From contig CAMWXG010000010.1 of assembly GCA_947178155.1 (NCBI GenBank), forward strand, positions 1 to 37,075: 37,075 bases of DNA, in the 5' to 3' direction. Source of the DNA: an uncultured Lachnoclostridium sp. (GTDB lineage: Bacteria > Bacillota > Clostridia > Lachnospirales > Lachnospiraceae). Every line of letters begins with the position of its first letter. Within the stretch, counting starts at the first letter, position 1. The notes beneath the pieces are model-generated. The model was not told the DNA's origin and ran no database searches. It was given only the letters and a program-made list of their open reading frames with translations. Positions 23,895-32,880 of the stretch are shown one piece after another. The position numbers were made by a program, and so were the translations under genes.

Positions 23895-26800
23895 ATGTCT
23901 ACAATAAACTGTATCGCAATACTTGGTATTGTTTGTATGTTTGCTTGTTACAAGCCGGTTTGCGGATATTTTAGAAAGCAGTCCTTGCAAAAAGGAGGGG
24001 CATCAGCATCATATAGTACTGATGGAAAGAAAATCTGTTCTACAGTATTTATGATAGTATTTGCAGCAGCTCTTCTTGTAAGGCTTATAGCTGCTGTATC
24101 ATACAGGGGTTATGAAACAGATATAAATTGTTTTTTATCATGGAGTGACATGGTATTTAAAGACGGTTTTGGAGCTTTTTATAAATCAGATGCATTTACT
24201 GATTATCCGCCGGGATACATGTATATTTTATATTTGATAGGGGCAATTCGTTCACTTTTTGGAATGGCATGGGACTCTGCTGCATCTTTAGTACTTATTA
24301 AACTTCCTGCTATTGCGTCAGACATGGCTACAGGTTTTATTATCTATAAAGCAGCAGTCAAAAAAGTACGTGATAATGGGGCTGTAATAATTGCAGGTGT
24401 ATATCTTCTCTGTCCAGCTGTAATACTTGATAGTGCAGTATGGGGACAAACCGATGCAGTGTTTACACTTTTTGTTGTACTTATGTGCTATCTTGTTACT
24501 GAAAAAAAGCTTATACCTGCTTATTTTGTGTTTGCAGTAGGAATACTTATTAAACCACAGACACTTATTTTTACACCTGTACTAATATGTGGCATAATTG
24601 ATTTTGTATTTCTTGAAGATTTTAATTTTAATAAGTTTATAAAGAATCTGGGATTAGGGCTTGCAGCTATACTTATGATAGGGCTTTTAATGATGCCTTT
24701 TGGTTTTAAAGAGGCACTTGCACAGTATACAGATACACTTGGTTCATATGAGTTTGCTTCTGTCAATGCTTATAATATCTGGACAATGTTTTGCTTAAAT
24801 TGGACAAACCAGAATGGATATTTAATGGGACTTACTTATAAGAACTGGGGGATGGTTGCAATAGTAGTTACAGTTATAGTTTCGTTAATAATAAGCCTGC
24901 GAAGCAAAAATAATAAATCAAAATATTATTTTATTGGTGCTTTTATAGTTACCAATGTATTTATGTTTTCAGTGCGTATGCATGAAAGATATATATTCCC
25001 TGCAATGGCGCTTTTGATATTGTGTTATTGTATACGCCTTAGAAAAGAGATTTATATATTGTATACCGTTTTATCAGCAGCAGCATTTTATAATATAGCA
25101 CATGTTCTTTTTGTATATGATGTGAATAATTTTGATAAGTTTGAGCCTGTACCAATATTTATATCAATAGGAGTTCTTCTGGTAGTAATATATATGATAT
25201 ATATTGCTGTAAAACTCTATGGGAATTATATTTCAGAGGAAGATGAGGAAAGGAAAACAGATGGTATCATAGATATGAAGAAGTTAAAGAGAAATAATGT
25301 AAAAAGCCGTATATGTCCATCTTCTGTACCAGCAAAAATGACTGGGACTGATTATATTGCAATGTGTGCAATTATGGTTGTATATGCAGTTATAGCTTTT
25401 GTGCGGCTTGGCAATATGAGTGCCCCTGTGACTGATTACTCTCTTGTGGAACAGGGAGAGTTAATACTTGATATGGGAAGCGATGTAGGTATTTCTCAGT
25501 TATGGGACTTCTTAGGAAGCAAAGAAAATCCGAAATATTATATAGATTATGCATATGAGGAGTCACCTGAAAATTGGATTACATTTTGCAGTGAGGGCAG
25601 CGAGTGGGATGCAGGTTCAGTGTTTGCATGGAATTCAAAGGATTTTGGAATAACAGCAAGGTATATAAGGATTACACCTGCTGCAACTAATTATGGCGAC
25701 AGTATACAGGAGCTTGTATTTCTTGATACTGATGGCAATATGATTCTTCCGGTCAATGCTTCTGACTATCAGACGCTTTTTGATGAGCAGGATATGTTTG
25801 ATGGAAGAAAGAGTAATATGAACAGCACATATTTTGATGAAATATATCATGCAAGAACAGCATATGAAATGATACATCATATGTATTGCTATGAAAATAC
25901 GCATCCACCATTAGGTAAGGTATTTATAGCATGTGGCGTACTTATATTTGGCATGAATCCATTTGGCTGGCGCTTTGCAGGTACATTATTTGGAGTTTTG
26001 ATGCTTCCTATTATGTATAATTTTGCAAAGAAGTTTTTTGGAGAAACATGGATTAGTATTGTGACTACACTGTTGTTTGCATTTGATTTTATGCACTTTG
26101 TGCAGACTCGTATTGCTACAATAGATGTATTTGTAACTTTATTTATAATGTTGTCATATTATTTTATGTATTGCTATACAAGGTATAGTTTTTATGATAC
26201 AGAACTTAAAAAGACATTTGTGCCGCTTGGTTTGTGTGGAATAGCTATGGGGCTTAGCTGGGCATGCAAGTGGACAGGTATATATTCTTCAGTAGGGCTT
26301 TGCATAATATTCTTTGCACAGATGCTTAAAAGGTATAAGGAATATTTATATGCAGTAGATTATCCTAAGGGTACTACAGAGGGCATTGAACACAGAATTA
26401 TTATAAATGGTTTCTTTAATAAGTTCTGGAAAACAATAGGTTTTTGCTGTATATTCTTTATAGTGGTACCGGCAGTGATTTATGCATTGTCATATATTCC
26501 TTTTAATGATGGAACTGACAGGGGATTTATAGAAAAGATAATAGAAGCCCAAAAGACAATGTATAATTATCACAGTCACCTTGAGGATACACATTACTAT
26601 TCGTCAAAGTGGTTTCAGTGGCCTATAATGTTTAAACCAATGTTTTATTATTCAGGAGAGATATCAGAAACGCTTCATGAGGGTATAAGTGCTTTTGGAA
26701 ATCCTCTTGTATGGTGGGCAGGAATACCCGCATCTCTTTATATGATTTATCTTATGTATAAGGAAAGAGACAGAAAAGCTGCATTTCTTGTGATAGGATA

Positions 26801-27074
26801 TTTGTCGCAATATGCGCCATGGTTTTTGGTATCAAGAATAGTTTTTATATATCATTATTTCCCAAGTGTACCATTTATTACGGTCATGCTTGGATACAGT
26901 ATGTACAAACTTGCTGATAATAATGAAGTATATAAGAAGGCGTCATATGTATATACAGCTCTTGCGATATGTCTTTTCATATTGTTTTATCCTGTGCTTG
27001 CAGGAAAGGCAATAAATCCGGACTTTGCTGTAAGGTGGCTTAAATGGTTTGAAAGCTGGGTACTTCTGCTTTAA
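23895..27074 (+). CDS. Tandem GT-C glycosyltransferase with C-terminal protein O-mannosyltransferase (PMT) domain, 1059 aa
   Basis: Residues about 1-450 form a first polytopic GT-C unit with YETDINCFLSW, TDYPPGYMYILY and WGQTDAVFTLFVVLM, as in bacterial lipid-linked mannosyltransferases. After a cytoplasmic linker and one helix (about 483-502), an extracellular beta-rich segment of about 130 residues resembles a discoidin-like carbohydrate-binding fold (RYIRITPAATNYGDSIQEL). From about 645 a PMT unit starts with FDEIYHARTAYE, the catalytic Asp-Glu, then THPPLGKVFIACG and later WACKWTGIYSS. It probably transfers sugar from a polyprenyl carrier to surface proteins. GGAGG precedes 23895; the upstream ATG at 23856 lies in a repeat. 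Confidence 0.8.
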   Translation: MSTINCIAILGIVCMFACYKPVCGYFRKQSLQKGGASASYSTDGKKICSTVFMIVFAAALLVRLIAAVSYRGYETDINCFLSWSDMVFKDGFGAFYKSDAFTDYPPGYMYILYLIGAIRSLFGMAWDSAASLVLIKLPAIASDMATGFIIYKAAVKKVRDNGAVIIAGVYLLCPAVILDSAVWGQTDAVFTLFVVLMCYLVTEKKLIPAYFVFAVGILIKPQTLIFTPVLICGIIDFVFLEDFNFNKFIKNLGLGLAAILMIGLLMMPFGFKEALAQYTDTLGSYEFASVNAYNIWTMFCLNWTNQNGYLMGLTYKNWGMVAIVVTVIVSLIISLRSKNNKSKYYFIGAFIVTNVFMFSVRMHERYIFPAMALLILCYCIRLRKEIYILYTVLSAAAFYNIAHVLFVYDVNNFDKFEPVPIFISIGVLLVVIYMIYIAVKLYGNYISEEDEERKTDGIIDMKKLKRNNVKSRICPSSVPAKMTGTDYIAMCAIMVVYAVIAFVRLGNMSAPVTDYSLVEQGELILDMGSDVGISQLWDFLGSKENPKYYIDYAYEESPENWITFCSEGSEWDAGSVFAWNSKDFGITARYIRITPAATNYGDSIQELVFLDTDGNMILPVNASDYQTLFDEQDMFDGRKSNMNSTYFDEIYHARTAYEMIHHMYCYENTHPPLGKVFIACGVLIFGMNPFGWRFAGTLFGVLMLPIMYNFAKKFFGETWISIVTTLLFAFDFMHFVQTRIATIDVFVTLFIMLSYYFMYCYTRYSFYDTELKKTFVPLGLCGIAMGLSWACKWTGIYSSVGLCIIFFAQMLKRYKEYLYAVDYPKGTTEGIEHRIIINGFFNKFWKTIGFCCIFFIVVPAVIYALSYIPFNDGTDRGFIEKIIEAQKTMYNYHSHLEDTHYYSSKWFQWPIMFKPMFYYSGEISETLHEGISAFGNPLVWWAGIPASLYMIYLMYKERDRKAAFLVIGYLSQYAPWFLVSRIVFIYHYFPSVPFITVMLGYSMYKLADNNEVYKKASYVYTALAICLFILFYPVLAGKAINPDFAVRWLKWFESWVLLL

Positions 27075-27158
27075 TAGTACAGTAACATATCAATAAAGGA
27101 TACGTCTGCAGTCTAAAAGTAAAAAAATAGTAGGTTGTGGCAGAAATGGAGATTAATT

Positions 27159-28619
27159 ATGAGTATTTCAATTAAAGAGTGTATAAAAAGACTTGAGAAA
27201 AATAAGGATGTAGAGGATATGCTTCCAGAGTACATCAAACAGAGTATGAATTTAAATTATAACTATGCCTCTCTTAAATTTATGTTTGATTACTACACAT
27301 ATTGTGAAGTTGTATTTGAGGATATCAATCCATATATTAAGACAGAATCAGAAAAAGAAATTACTGATGTTGTAAATAAAATTGTAGAGAAGGCATTTGA
27401 AGAGGAGACTGATTCTTGTGAACGCAGGAAGCTTGCAGACAAAATCCTTGAAATAAGAGATGAGATAATTGAAAGAATGAAGGTATTATCAGAATATGTT
27501 GATTCTTTTATTATATATGAATATGTCTTAAACCGAATAGAGTATCGTTTTAAAGATATGGAAAAAGTACCTGATGATGATAAATTTGTAGATGATATTT
27601 TAAACTTTTTGCTTGCAAAAAAGGATGTGCCTGCAATGGCTGAGGTTATACATTCTATATTAGGACAGCTTCCTATGCGTATGGCAAGAAGTAAATATTA
27701 TAATATAATACGTAACAGCGTGGCATTGCTTAAAGGGGGTGATATAAGTTCTCTTGAGGGCTTTGAATATTCATTCCGTACTGTTACAATGTTGTGCAAA
27801 AATAAAAATATGGACAAGTATTTTAAGGAATTTGGAATTTTTTTAAATGAGCTTGAGAATCTTGACTATGAAAATATGGATGAGAAGCTTTATAATATAT
27901 ATTCAGAAAAATTAGAAACAAATACAGAAAAGTTAAATAATTTATTTGATTTATATCTTCAGATTGGCGAACTTATTAACTTTTTATATGTTTCAATAGT
28001 TTCTGTGGATTATCTGGATAGTGCAGATGATGAAGACACTAATCAAAAAATAAGAATGATAATAAGAGGTATAAATGCTTTGCTCATGGGGAAGGAAAGT
28101 GATGTATGGGATAGTGAAGAAGATATAAAGCAGGGAGAAGACGATGATAAACTTGAGTGGCTTGCTAAACATTTTACTTCTATTGAGGGCAGACAGGAAA
28201 AGTATTGGGGTGATATGTACGCAGCAAGTACAGCAATTGATGATTTGAAAGAGGTGCAAAAGGATAATATTAAAAGGCTTGGTTTTGATGAGCAGGTTAT
28301 GATGCTTGAACGTATGGCTAAACTTACTTCCAATAGTGTATTTGCAGACCTTGAAGAGACTATAAAGGGAGTTACAATTACAGAAGAAATGGCAGAAGAG
28401 ACTACCACAAGGATTATAGATGATTTAAAAGAAAGCTTTAAGGGCAGAAACCGTTTTGTAAGGAGGGCAGTAATGTCAAGGAGTCTTGAGACTATGCCTA
28501 TACTATTTGAGGGCTTAGATGGAATTATGGATTATATCCATTTTTCATTAGAACAATGTGATGACGAGGCAGAAAAGTATGTGTCAAAACAGCTTATTAT
28601 GGAAATCATGCTGGAATAA
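27159..28619 (+). CDS. Unknown helical cytoplasmic protein, 486 aa
   Basis: I do not recognise this family. The protein is acidic, almost entirely predicted helical, with no signal peptide or membrane segment. Seen are Tyr-rich early helices (NLNYNYASLKFMFDYYTYCE), a middle rich in Leu/Asn/Glu (residues about 215-290), and a basic patch RNRFVRRAVMSRSLETMPIL near 434-453. No catalytic motif is visible. GGAGA lies six bases before 27159. It is the first of four closely spaced rightward genes ending in the spore gene ytfJ, which hints at a sporulation link but does not prove one. Confidence 0.7.
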   Translation: MSISIKECIKRLEKNKDVEDMLPEYIKQSMNLNYNYASLKFMFDYYTYCEVVFEDINPYIKTESEKEITDVVNKIVEKAFEEETDSCERRKLADKILEIRDEIIERMKVLSEYVDSFIIYEYVLNRIEYRFKDMEKVPDDDKFVDDILNFLLAKKDVPAMAEVIHSILGQLPMRMARSKYYNIIRNSVALLKGGDISSLEGFEYSFRTVTMLCKNKNMDKYFKEFGIFLNELENLDYENMDEKLYNIYSEKLETNTEKLNNLFDLYLQIGELINFLYVSIVSVDYLDSADDEDTNQKIRMIIRGINALLMGKESDVWDSEEDIKQGEDDDKLEWLAKHFTSIEGRQEKYWGDMYAASTAIDDLKEVQKDNIKRLGFDEQVMMLERMAKLTSNSVFADLEETIKGVTITEEMAEETTTRIIDDLKESFKGRNRFVRRAVMSRSLETMPILFEGLDGIMDYIHFSLEQCDDEAEKYVSKQLIMEIMLE

Positions 28620-28648
28620 GATTATTATTTTTTGAAAGGACTGCTGCT

Positions 28649-28966
28649 ATGTTTATATGGAATAAGAAAATTTATATGGATGATAAAGTATGCAAAAGTC
28701 CCTATAAATATCGAAGAATAGTTGAGAGGAAAAAAGTAGTAAAGGCATGTTATTGTATAACATTACCAGCCAATAATAATAATCTTATGGATATATATTC
28801 TTCAAGGGAGCTTTGGTTCAAGTATCGCAGGCTTATGGGTTTGGAGATAATAGGCATGGCAGCAGATTGGGACAGTGCCGTCAGTATAGTGGGAAGGATA
28901 GTGAGGGATATATATAGTTCAAAAGGTTATATAAGCCCTGAAGCATTAAGAGAGTTTTTTGAATAG
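28649..28966 (+). CDS. Unknown small basic protein, 105 aa
   Basis: This is not a family I know. It starts MFIWNKKIYMDDKVCKSPYK, has a basic stretch RRIVERKKVVKACYCIT with two Cys, and a C-terminal part AAWDSAVSIVGR-like helix (ADWDSAVSIVGRIVRDIY). The start is supported by GAAAGGA about nine bases before. It lies 29 bases after the 486-aa gene and 17 before the DUF2953 gene, so all are probably one transcript. No membrane segment is predicted. Confidence 0.65.
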   Translation: MFIWNKKIYMDDKVCKSPYKYRRIVERKKVVKACYCITLPANNNNLMDIYSSRELWFKYRRLMGLEIIGMAADWDSAVSIVGRIVRDIYSSKGYISPEALREFFE

Positions 28967-28983
28967 AAGACAGGGAGGCAGAT

Positions 28984-29988
28984 ATGGGTGCAGTTTTAGC
29001 ATTTATTGGTAAAGTTTTATTAATTATACTTTGCATCTTGCTTTTTTTAATACTCCTTGTCGGGCTTATTTTGTTTGTGCCAATAAGGTATAAAGCATAT
29101 ATAGAAAAGCATGAGGATATAGAAGTAAAATTAAGGGCTTCATGGCTGCTTAGTATAATACATGTTGCTTTTGTTTATACAGATGGTGAACCTCGTTATA
29201 AGATAAGGTTATTTGGGATAGATTTAATTAAGGCAGCAGGTCTGTTTAGAAGAAAGAAGAAAAAGAATGACAGTATAGAACATAAGGAAGATAATAGGAG
29301 AAAAGTATATGACGAGGATACATATGAAAAAAATAATGGAGAAATATACAGAAAAGGTACATATGAAAAAAGTTTAGACCGTGGAGATGAAAAGCTTTCA
29401 GAAAAAGAAATTTTAAAAAGAGAAGTAGCGGATAAAAAAGATTTAGAAAAAGAAGACATAGAAGAAGATTATAATAATGATAGTACTGAGGGTAGAAAAA
29501 AAGGTATAAGGTATAAACTGGAAGAAATTGTTTTGTTTATCAGAAAATGTATTGATACATTGAAAGAAGCAAAAGATAAATTATCAGAGCTAAAGGATAA
29601 AGCGATAGATATTAAGAATAAGATTTCTATTATAAAGGAATTTATTTTTTCAGAATATGTTAAAGGGATTATTTGCATTGTTCGTGGTAATGTGTTAAAG
29701 TTATTAAAAAAGCTAAAACCAAGAAAGCTTAAAAGTGATATAGTATTTGGAATGGGTGATCCATGCTTAACAGGAGAAATACTTGGTGGTATTGCTGTAT
29801 TTATGGCAGTTACAGGGATGATGATAAATGTAACTCCTGATTTTGAGAGACAGATTCTGGAAGGAAGACTTGAGGTAGCAGGGAAGATAAGGATATTTGC
29901 ACTAATCAGGATTGCATTAGGTATAATTATGAGCAAAGAGTGGAAAAGCTTCTATAAAGAGGCAATGAGAATAAAGGAGGAATTATAA
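28984..29988 (+). CDS. DUF2953 membrane protein
   Basis: An N-terminal helix (about residues 5-30, VLLIILCILLFLILLVGLIL) is followed by FVPIRYKAYIEKHEDIEVKL and SWLLSIIHVAFVY, the conserved beginning of DUF2953. A charged, Lys/Glu-rich linker (about 85-180) is longer than in Bacillus relatives. The C-terminal block DIVFGMGDPCLTGEILGGIA and INVTPDFERQILEGRLEVAGKIRI is typical. The family usually precedes ytfJ in spore formers, as here, where the start of ytfJ overlaps its stop by one base. Function is unknown; a spore membrane role is inferred from context. Confidence 0.85.
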   Translation: MGAVLAFIGKVLLIILCILLFLILLVGLILFVPIRYKAYIEKHEDIEVKLRASWLLSIIHVAFVYTDGEPRYKIRLFGIDLIKAAGLFRRKKKKNDSIEHKEDNRRKVYDEDTYEKNNGEIYRKGTYEKSLDRGDEKLSEKEILKREVADKKDLEKEDIEEDYNNDSTEGRKKGIRYKLEEIVLFIRKCIDTLKEAKDKLSELKDKAIDIKNKISIIKEFIFSEYVKGIICIVRGNVLKLLKKLKPRKLKSDIVFGMGDPCLTGEILGGIAVFMAVTGMMINVTPDFERQILEGRLEVAGKIRIFALIRIALGIIMSKEWKSFYKEAMRIKEEL

Positions 29989-30413
29989 TGGGCGACTTTA
30001 GTTCAACAGTAGAATCTCTTTTCAAGGGAATGGAGGGATTTTTGACAACAAAAACAGTTGTAGGAGATGCAGTGAAATTTGATGATGGTACAATAATATT
30101 GCCTTTGGTAGATGTAACCTTTGGTGTGGCAGCAGGAGCTTTTTCAAATCATGACAAAGCAGTAAAAGAAAATGGTGCAGGAGGTATGGGAGGCAAGGTT
30201 CAGCCAAGCTCAATACTGGTAATAAAAGATGGCGAGACTAAGCTTGTAAATGTCAAAAATCAAGATGGTATTACAAAGATACTTGATATGGTGCCTGAGC
30301 TTATTGATAAATATTCTGGGAAAAAGAAGAAAAAAGATGCTAAGTCTGAGGATATAGAATATTATGATGAAGATGAGGAAGAATATGAAGATTCTGAGGA
30401 ATGGGATTCTTAA
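29988..30413 (+). CDS. ytfJ: Spore protein YtfJ (GerW family)
   Basis: YtfJ/GerW is a sporulation protein needed for full germination response in Bacillus. The product shows the family's SSTVESLFKGMEGFLTTKTV start, VVGDAVKFDDGTIILPLVDV, a glycine-rich middle ending in GGKVQPSSILVIKDGE, and VKNQDGITKILDMVPELIDK. A strongly acidic C-terminal tail (DEDEEEYEDSEEWDS) follows a Lys-rich run. At 141 aa it is normal length. AGGAGGAA lies before the start at the end of the DUF2953 gene, showing translational coupling. A clear terminator follows. Confidence 0.93.
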   Translation: MGDFSSTVESLFKGMEGFLTTKTVVGDAVKFDDGTIILPLVDVTFGVAAGAFSNHDKAVKENGAGGMGGKVQPSSILVIKDGETKLVNVKNQDGITKILDMVPELIDKYSGKKKKKDAKSEDIEYYDEDEEEYEDSEEWDS

Positions 30414-30448
30414 ATCTTATAGTGCTTTTATGTAGACAAAATTTTAAA

Positions 30449-30494
30449 ATTTCCTTTTATTTGTAAATAGATATAGATGCAAATAAAAGGAAAT
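30449..30494 (+). terminator. Rho-independent terminator after ytfJ
   Basis: A perfect 15-bp inverted repeat (30449-30463 / 30480-30494, ATTTCCTTTTATTTG and its complement) with further outer ACAAAA / TTTTGT pairing is followed by CTTTTAATTT. Confidence 0.8.
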
Positions 30495-30514
30495 TGTTTT
30501 GTCTTTTAATTTAA

Positions 30515-30895
30515 GATGAAATTGATTATAATGAATGGAATGCTTCAACAGACAGTAAATTTGAAACAGATTACATTTCAAACTTTTGGCTGAAATACAA
30601 TTATGTAAATTTAAATGGTTTTGTAAGCAATTTAGCAGGTCAGCAGAAAATGAATGGAGTAATAAAGTTAGACAAGATTAAATCAGCGATGTCTGAACGT
30701 AATATAGAAACTGTAGACTTTAGGGAGAAGTTATTTGAAGAGGGACTTGAAACTTATGATATTTTCTATCTTTATGTAACTGGAGTTAATGCTGTTAATA
30801 GTGATTTTTTGGACATGTATAAACCTGATGTAATTATTTCTTTTTATTATCCGGGGAATATAGGTAATGCTGAAGGATGTAATTGGGGATATTAA
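30515..30895 (+). pseudogene. Open reading frame fragment without a start, unknown family
   Basis: The frame is open from a stop at 30512-30514 to 30895, giving DEIDYNEWNASTDSKFETDY, NFWLKYNYVNLNGFVSNLAG and, after the first in-frame ATG at 30650, MNGVIKLDKIKSAMSERNIE to PGNIGNAEGCNWGY. Since about 45 coherent residues lie before the first ATG and no SD is present there, I read it as the 3' part of a gene that lost its beginning. An 81-aa product from 30650 is possible but has no good SD. Family not recognised. Confidence 0.45.
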
Positions 30896-31011
30896 TTATG
30901 TGTAATAGGATGATAATATAAAGAAGGAAAAGTTTATTGTAAATTATTTATTAATGTTTTATTGATTTTGATAGTGGCATTAAAATTTAAGGAAAACGAG
31001 GTATAATTGTA

Positions 31012-31524
31012 ATGATTAAAACAATTAGGGGAGATATCACAAAGGTTACAGATGTTGAATGTATTGTAAATGCAGCAAATACAAGTCTTTTAGGTGGTGG
31101 AGGCGTAGATGGTGCGATTCACCGTGCTGCAGGAAAAGAGCTTTTGGCAGAGTGCCGTACATTACATGGCTGCAAAACAGGTCAGGCAAAAATAACCAAA
31201 GGTTATAACCTGCCTTGTGACTATGTTATACATACGGTAGGACCTGTTTGGAACGGTGGTAATAAAGGAGAAGCAGATTTGCTGGCTTCATGTTATCATA
31301 ACTCACTCAAACTGGCAGTAGAAAATAATATAAGAACTATCGCATTTCCATCTATTTCAACAGGAATATATCATTTTCCAATAGAGCCTGCTGCAAAAAT
31401 TGCAATTAATACAACATTGGAATTTCTTAGCAAAAATGAGGGAAAGTTTGATTTAGTAGAATGGGTACTCTTTGACGAAATAACAGAAAGTGCTTATAAA
31501 AGAGAGGTTGAGAGCTTATTATAA
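31012..31524 (+). CDS. Macrodomain protein (O-acetyl-ADP-ribose deacetylase type)
   Basis: A single macrodomain fills the 170 aa product. [20 protein letters not shown] at about residues 20-39 is the ADP-ribose-binding and catalytic loop of the MacroD/YmdB class. [15 protein letters not shown] near 69-83 and [13 protein letters not shown] near 116-128 are the other conserved blocks. Such enzymes remove ADP-ribose from proteins or hydrolyse O-acetyl-ADP-ribose. The SD is weak (GAGG about ten bases before). It stands alone between two terminators with no ADP-ribosyltransferase or sirtuin beside it. Confidence 0.92.
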   Translation: MIKTIRGDITKVTDVECIVNAANTSLLGGGGVDGAIHRAAGKELLAECRTLHGCKTGQAKITKGYNLPCDYVIHTVGPVWNGGNKGEADLLASCYHNSLKLAVENNIRTIAFPSISTGIYHFPIEPAAKIAINTTLEFLSKNEGKFDLVEWVLFDEITESAYKREVESLL

Positions 31525-31554
31525 TACCGATAAAATTATATTAAGCAGTCGTAC

Positions 31555-31604
31555 AAAGCCACAATATATAAAATTTGTTTTAGAACTTTATATATTGCGG
31601 CTTT
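31555..31604 (+). terminator. Terminator hairpin after the macrodomain gene
   Basis: AAAGCCACAATATATAAA (31555-31572) pairs with 31587-31604 over 18 positions with one mismatch. It lies between converging genes and the minus strand has its own A/T-rich foot, so it may work both ways. Confidence 0.65.
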
Positions 31605-31674
31605 AAATCCTGTATTTTGGGATTTTATGTATTACGCCTGATTTGACAGGCGGTAAGTTTGTATGTGAAAATAA

Positions 31675-32880
31675 TTATTGCTTTTTATAACTATAATACA
31701 ATATAGGAAGTGTTATAAAAAACAGCAGCAGATATGCCGGAATCAAGATTGTAAAGATTCCAAATGCTTTACCGCCAATTTCAAAAAATATAAAGTCACC
31801 CAGAAATTTGTTTATACGAAGCAGCATATCAGGAAAAAGAGTTACAATATTCTTTAATGCAGGAACTCTTCCTAAAAACATTGGTACACATGATAAGAAA
31901 AATGGAATTGTTATGGCAATTACAGAAGACCTGCTTTTGGCAGATACAAGCATGGAAAGCGTTAATATAAACAGATTTCCGACATAACCGCCAAACATGC
32001 TTAAAATCCAGTCCTGTAGATAAGTTATATTGTACATACATGCCCAGTTTGAAAAGTTAATTTGTACCATACAGCCTGCGCCGCCGATTCCAAGCATACC
32101 AAGGATAATAGCAGAGAAAAGCAGCATAGTAAGCCAGTATATTACAGTAACTGTCAGAAAGCCTGCTTTTATTTTTACTAAAATTGCCTTGTTTCTTCCA
32201 AGCATGGAAGAAAAAAATATAGAATCTGCCTTGGTGCGAAATTCGTCAGAAAAGATTCCGGATACAAAGAAAGCGATAATTACAATAGTGATAATCATAA
32301 GTGTTGGAAGATATTGTGAATCTAAAAGAGCCTTCCATCCTTCGGCATATTCATAATAAAGAGGAGTTTTAAAATTATTGTATTGATTTAATAAAAATTC
32401 TTTCTCACTTTTGGAAAAAGAACCTTCCAGACCTTCCTCTATCTTTGTTATTTCTTTCTTTAAACGTGAAATTCTTCTTTCATAAAGCTTGGAGGCTTTT
32501 TCAGGGGAAATTGAATCACATAAATAATAATCATATTCCCCAGGTTCTGAAAATGCAACAGAAATAAGCGAGGTAATATCATGAAAGCCTTGTGACATGG
32601 CAAACTTTGCATCTTCTGGTTCATTAGAACTGTTTATTTTTTTCTTTTCTTTAATAATATGCTTAATAACATCTTCTGTAACAGGCCCCTTCCACTTATT
32701 TTGTTCTTCTCTTAAATATTTTGCAGCAGAAGTGCCGGAAAGAGGAGGCTGGTTTTTTCTGTAATATTTTACATCACGTATTGCTAAAAAGCTTCCAGCC
32801 ACGGTAGCTACTAAAAGTAATAGAAGAATTATTTTATTGACAGGTTTTAAAAATATTTTTTTTAATTCATATTGCAGCAT
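31675..32880 (-). CDS. ABC transporter permease (ABC-2 type)
   Basis: The 401 aa product has one N-terminal helix (about 14-31), a long extracytoplasmic charged region to about residue 170, then about five more helices, including LMIITIVIIAFFVSGIFSDE followed by FRTKADSIFFSSMLGRNKAI, a stretch seen in ABC-2 permeases of the peptide/antibiotic exporter type. The start at 32880 begins MLQYELKK and overlaps the ATPase gene by 14 bases. An earlier in-frame ATG 12 bases upstream (32892) has no better SD. It forms the transporter with the ATPase encoded just before; the substrate is unknown. Confidence 0.8.
   Translation of the reverse strand: MLQYELKKIFLKPVNKIILLLLLVATVAGSFLAIRDVKYYRKNQPPLSGTSAAKYLREEQNKWKGPVTEDVIKHIIKEKKKINSSNEPEDAKFAMSQGFHDITSLISVAFSEPGEYDYYLCDSISPEKASKLYERRISRLKKEITKIEEGLEGSFSKSEKEFLLNQYNNFKTPLYYEYAEGWKALLDSQYLPTLMIITIVIIAFFVSGIFSDEFRTKADSIFFSSMLGRNKAILVKIKAGFLTVTVIYWLTMLLFSAIILGMLGIGGAGCMVQINFSNWACMYNITYLQDWILSMFGGYVGNLFILTLSMLVSAKSRSSVIAITIPFFLSCVPMFLGRVPALKNIVTLFPDMLLRINKFLGDFIFFEIGGKAFGIFTILIPAYLLLFFITLPILYYSYKKQ

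Noticed and set aside
29469-29936. Minus-strand frame of 155 codons inside DUF2953
   Set aside because: Hydrophobic antisense of a confident gene; no SD.
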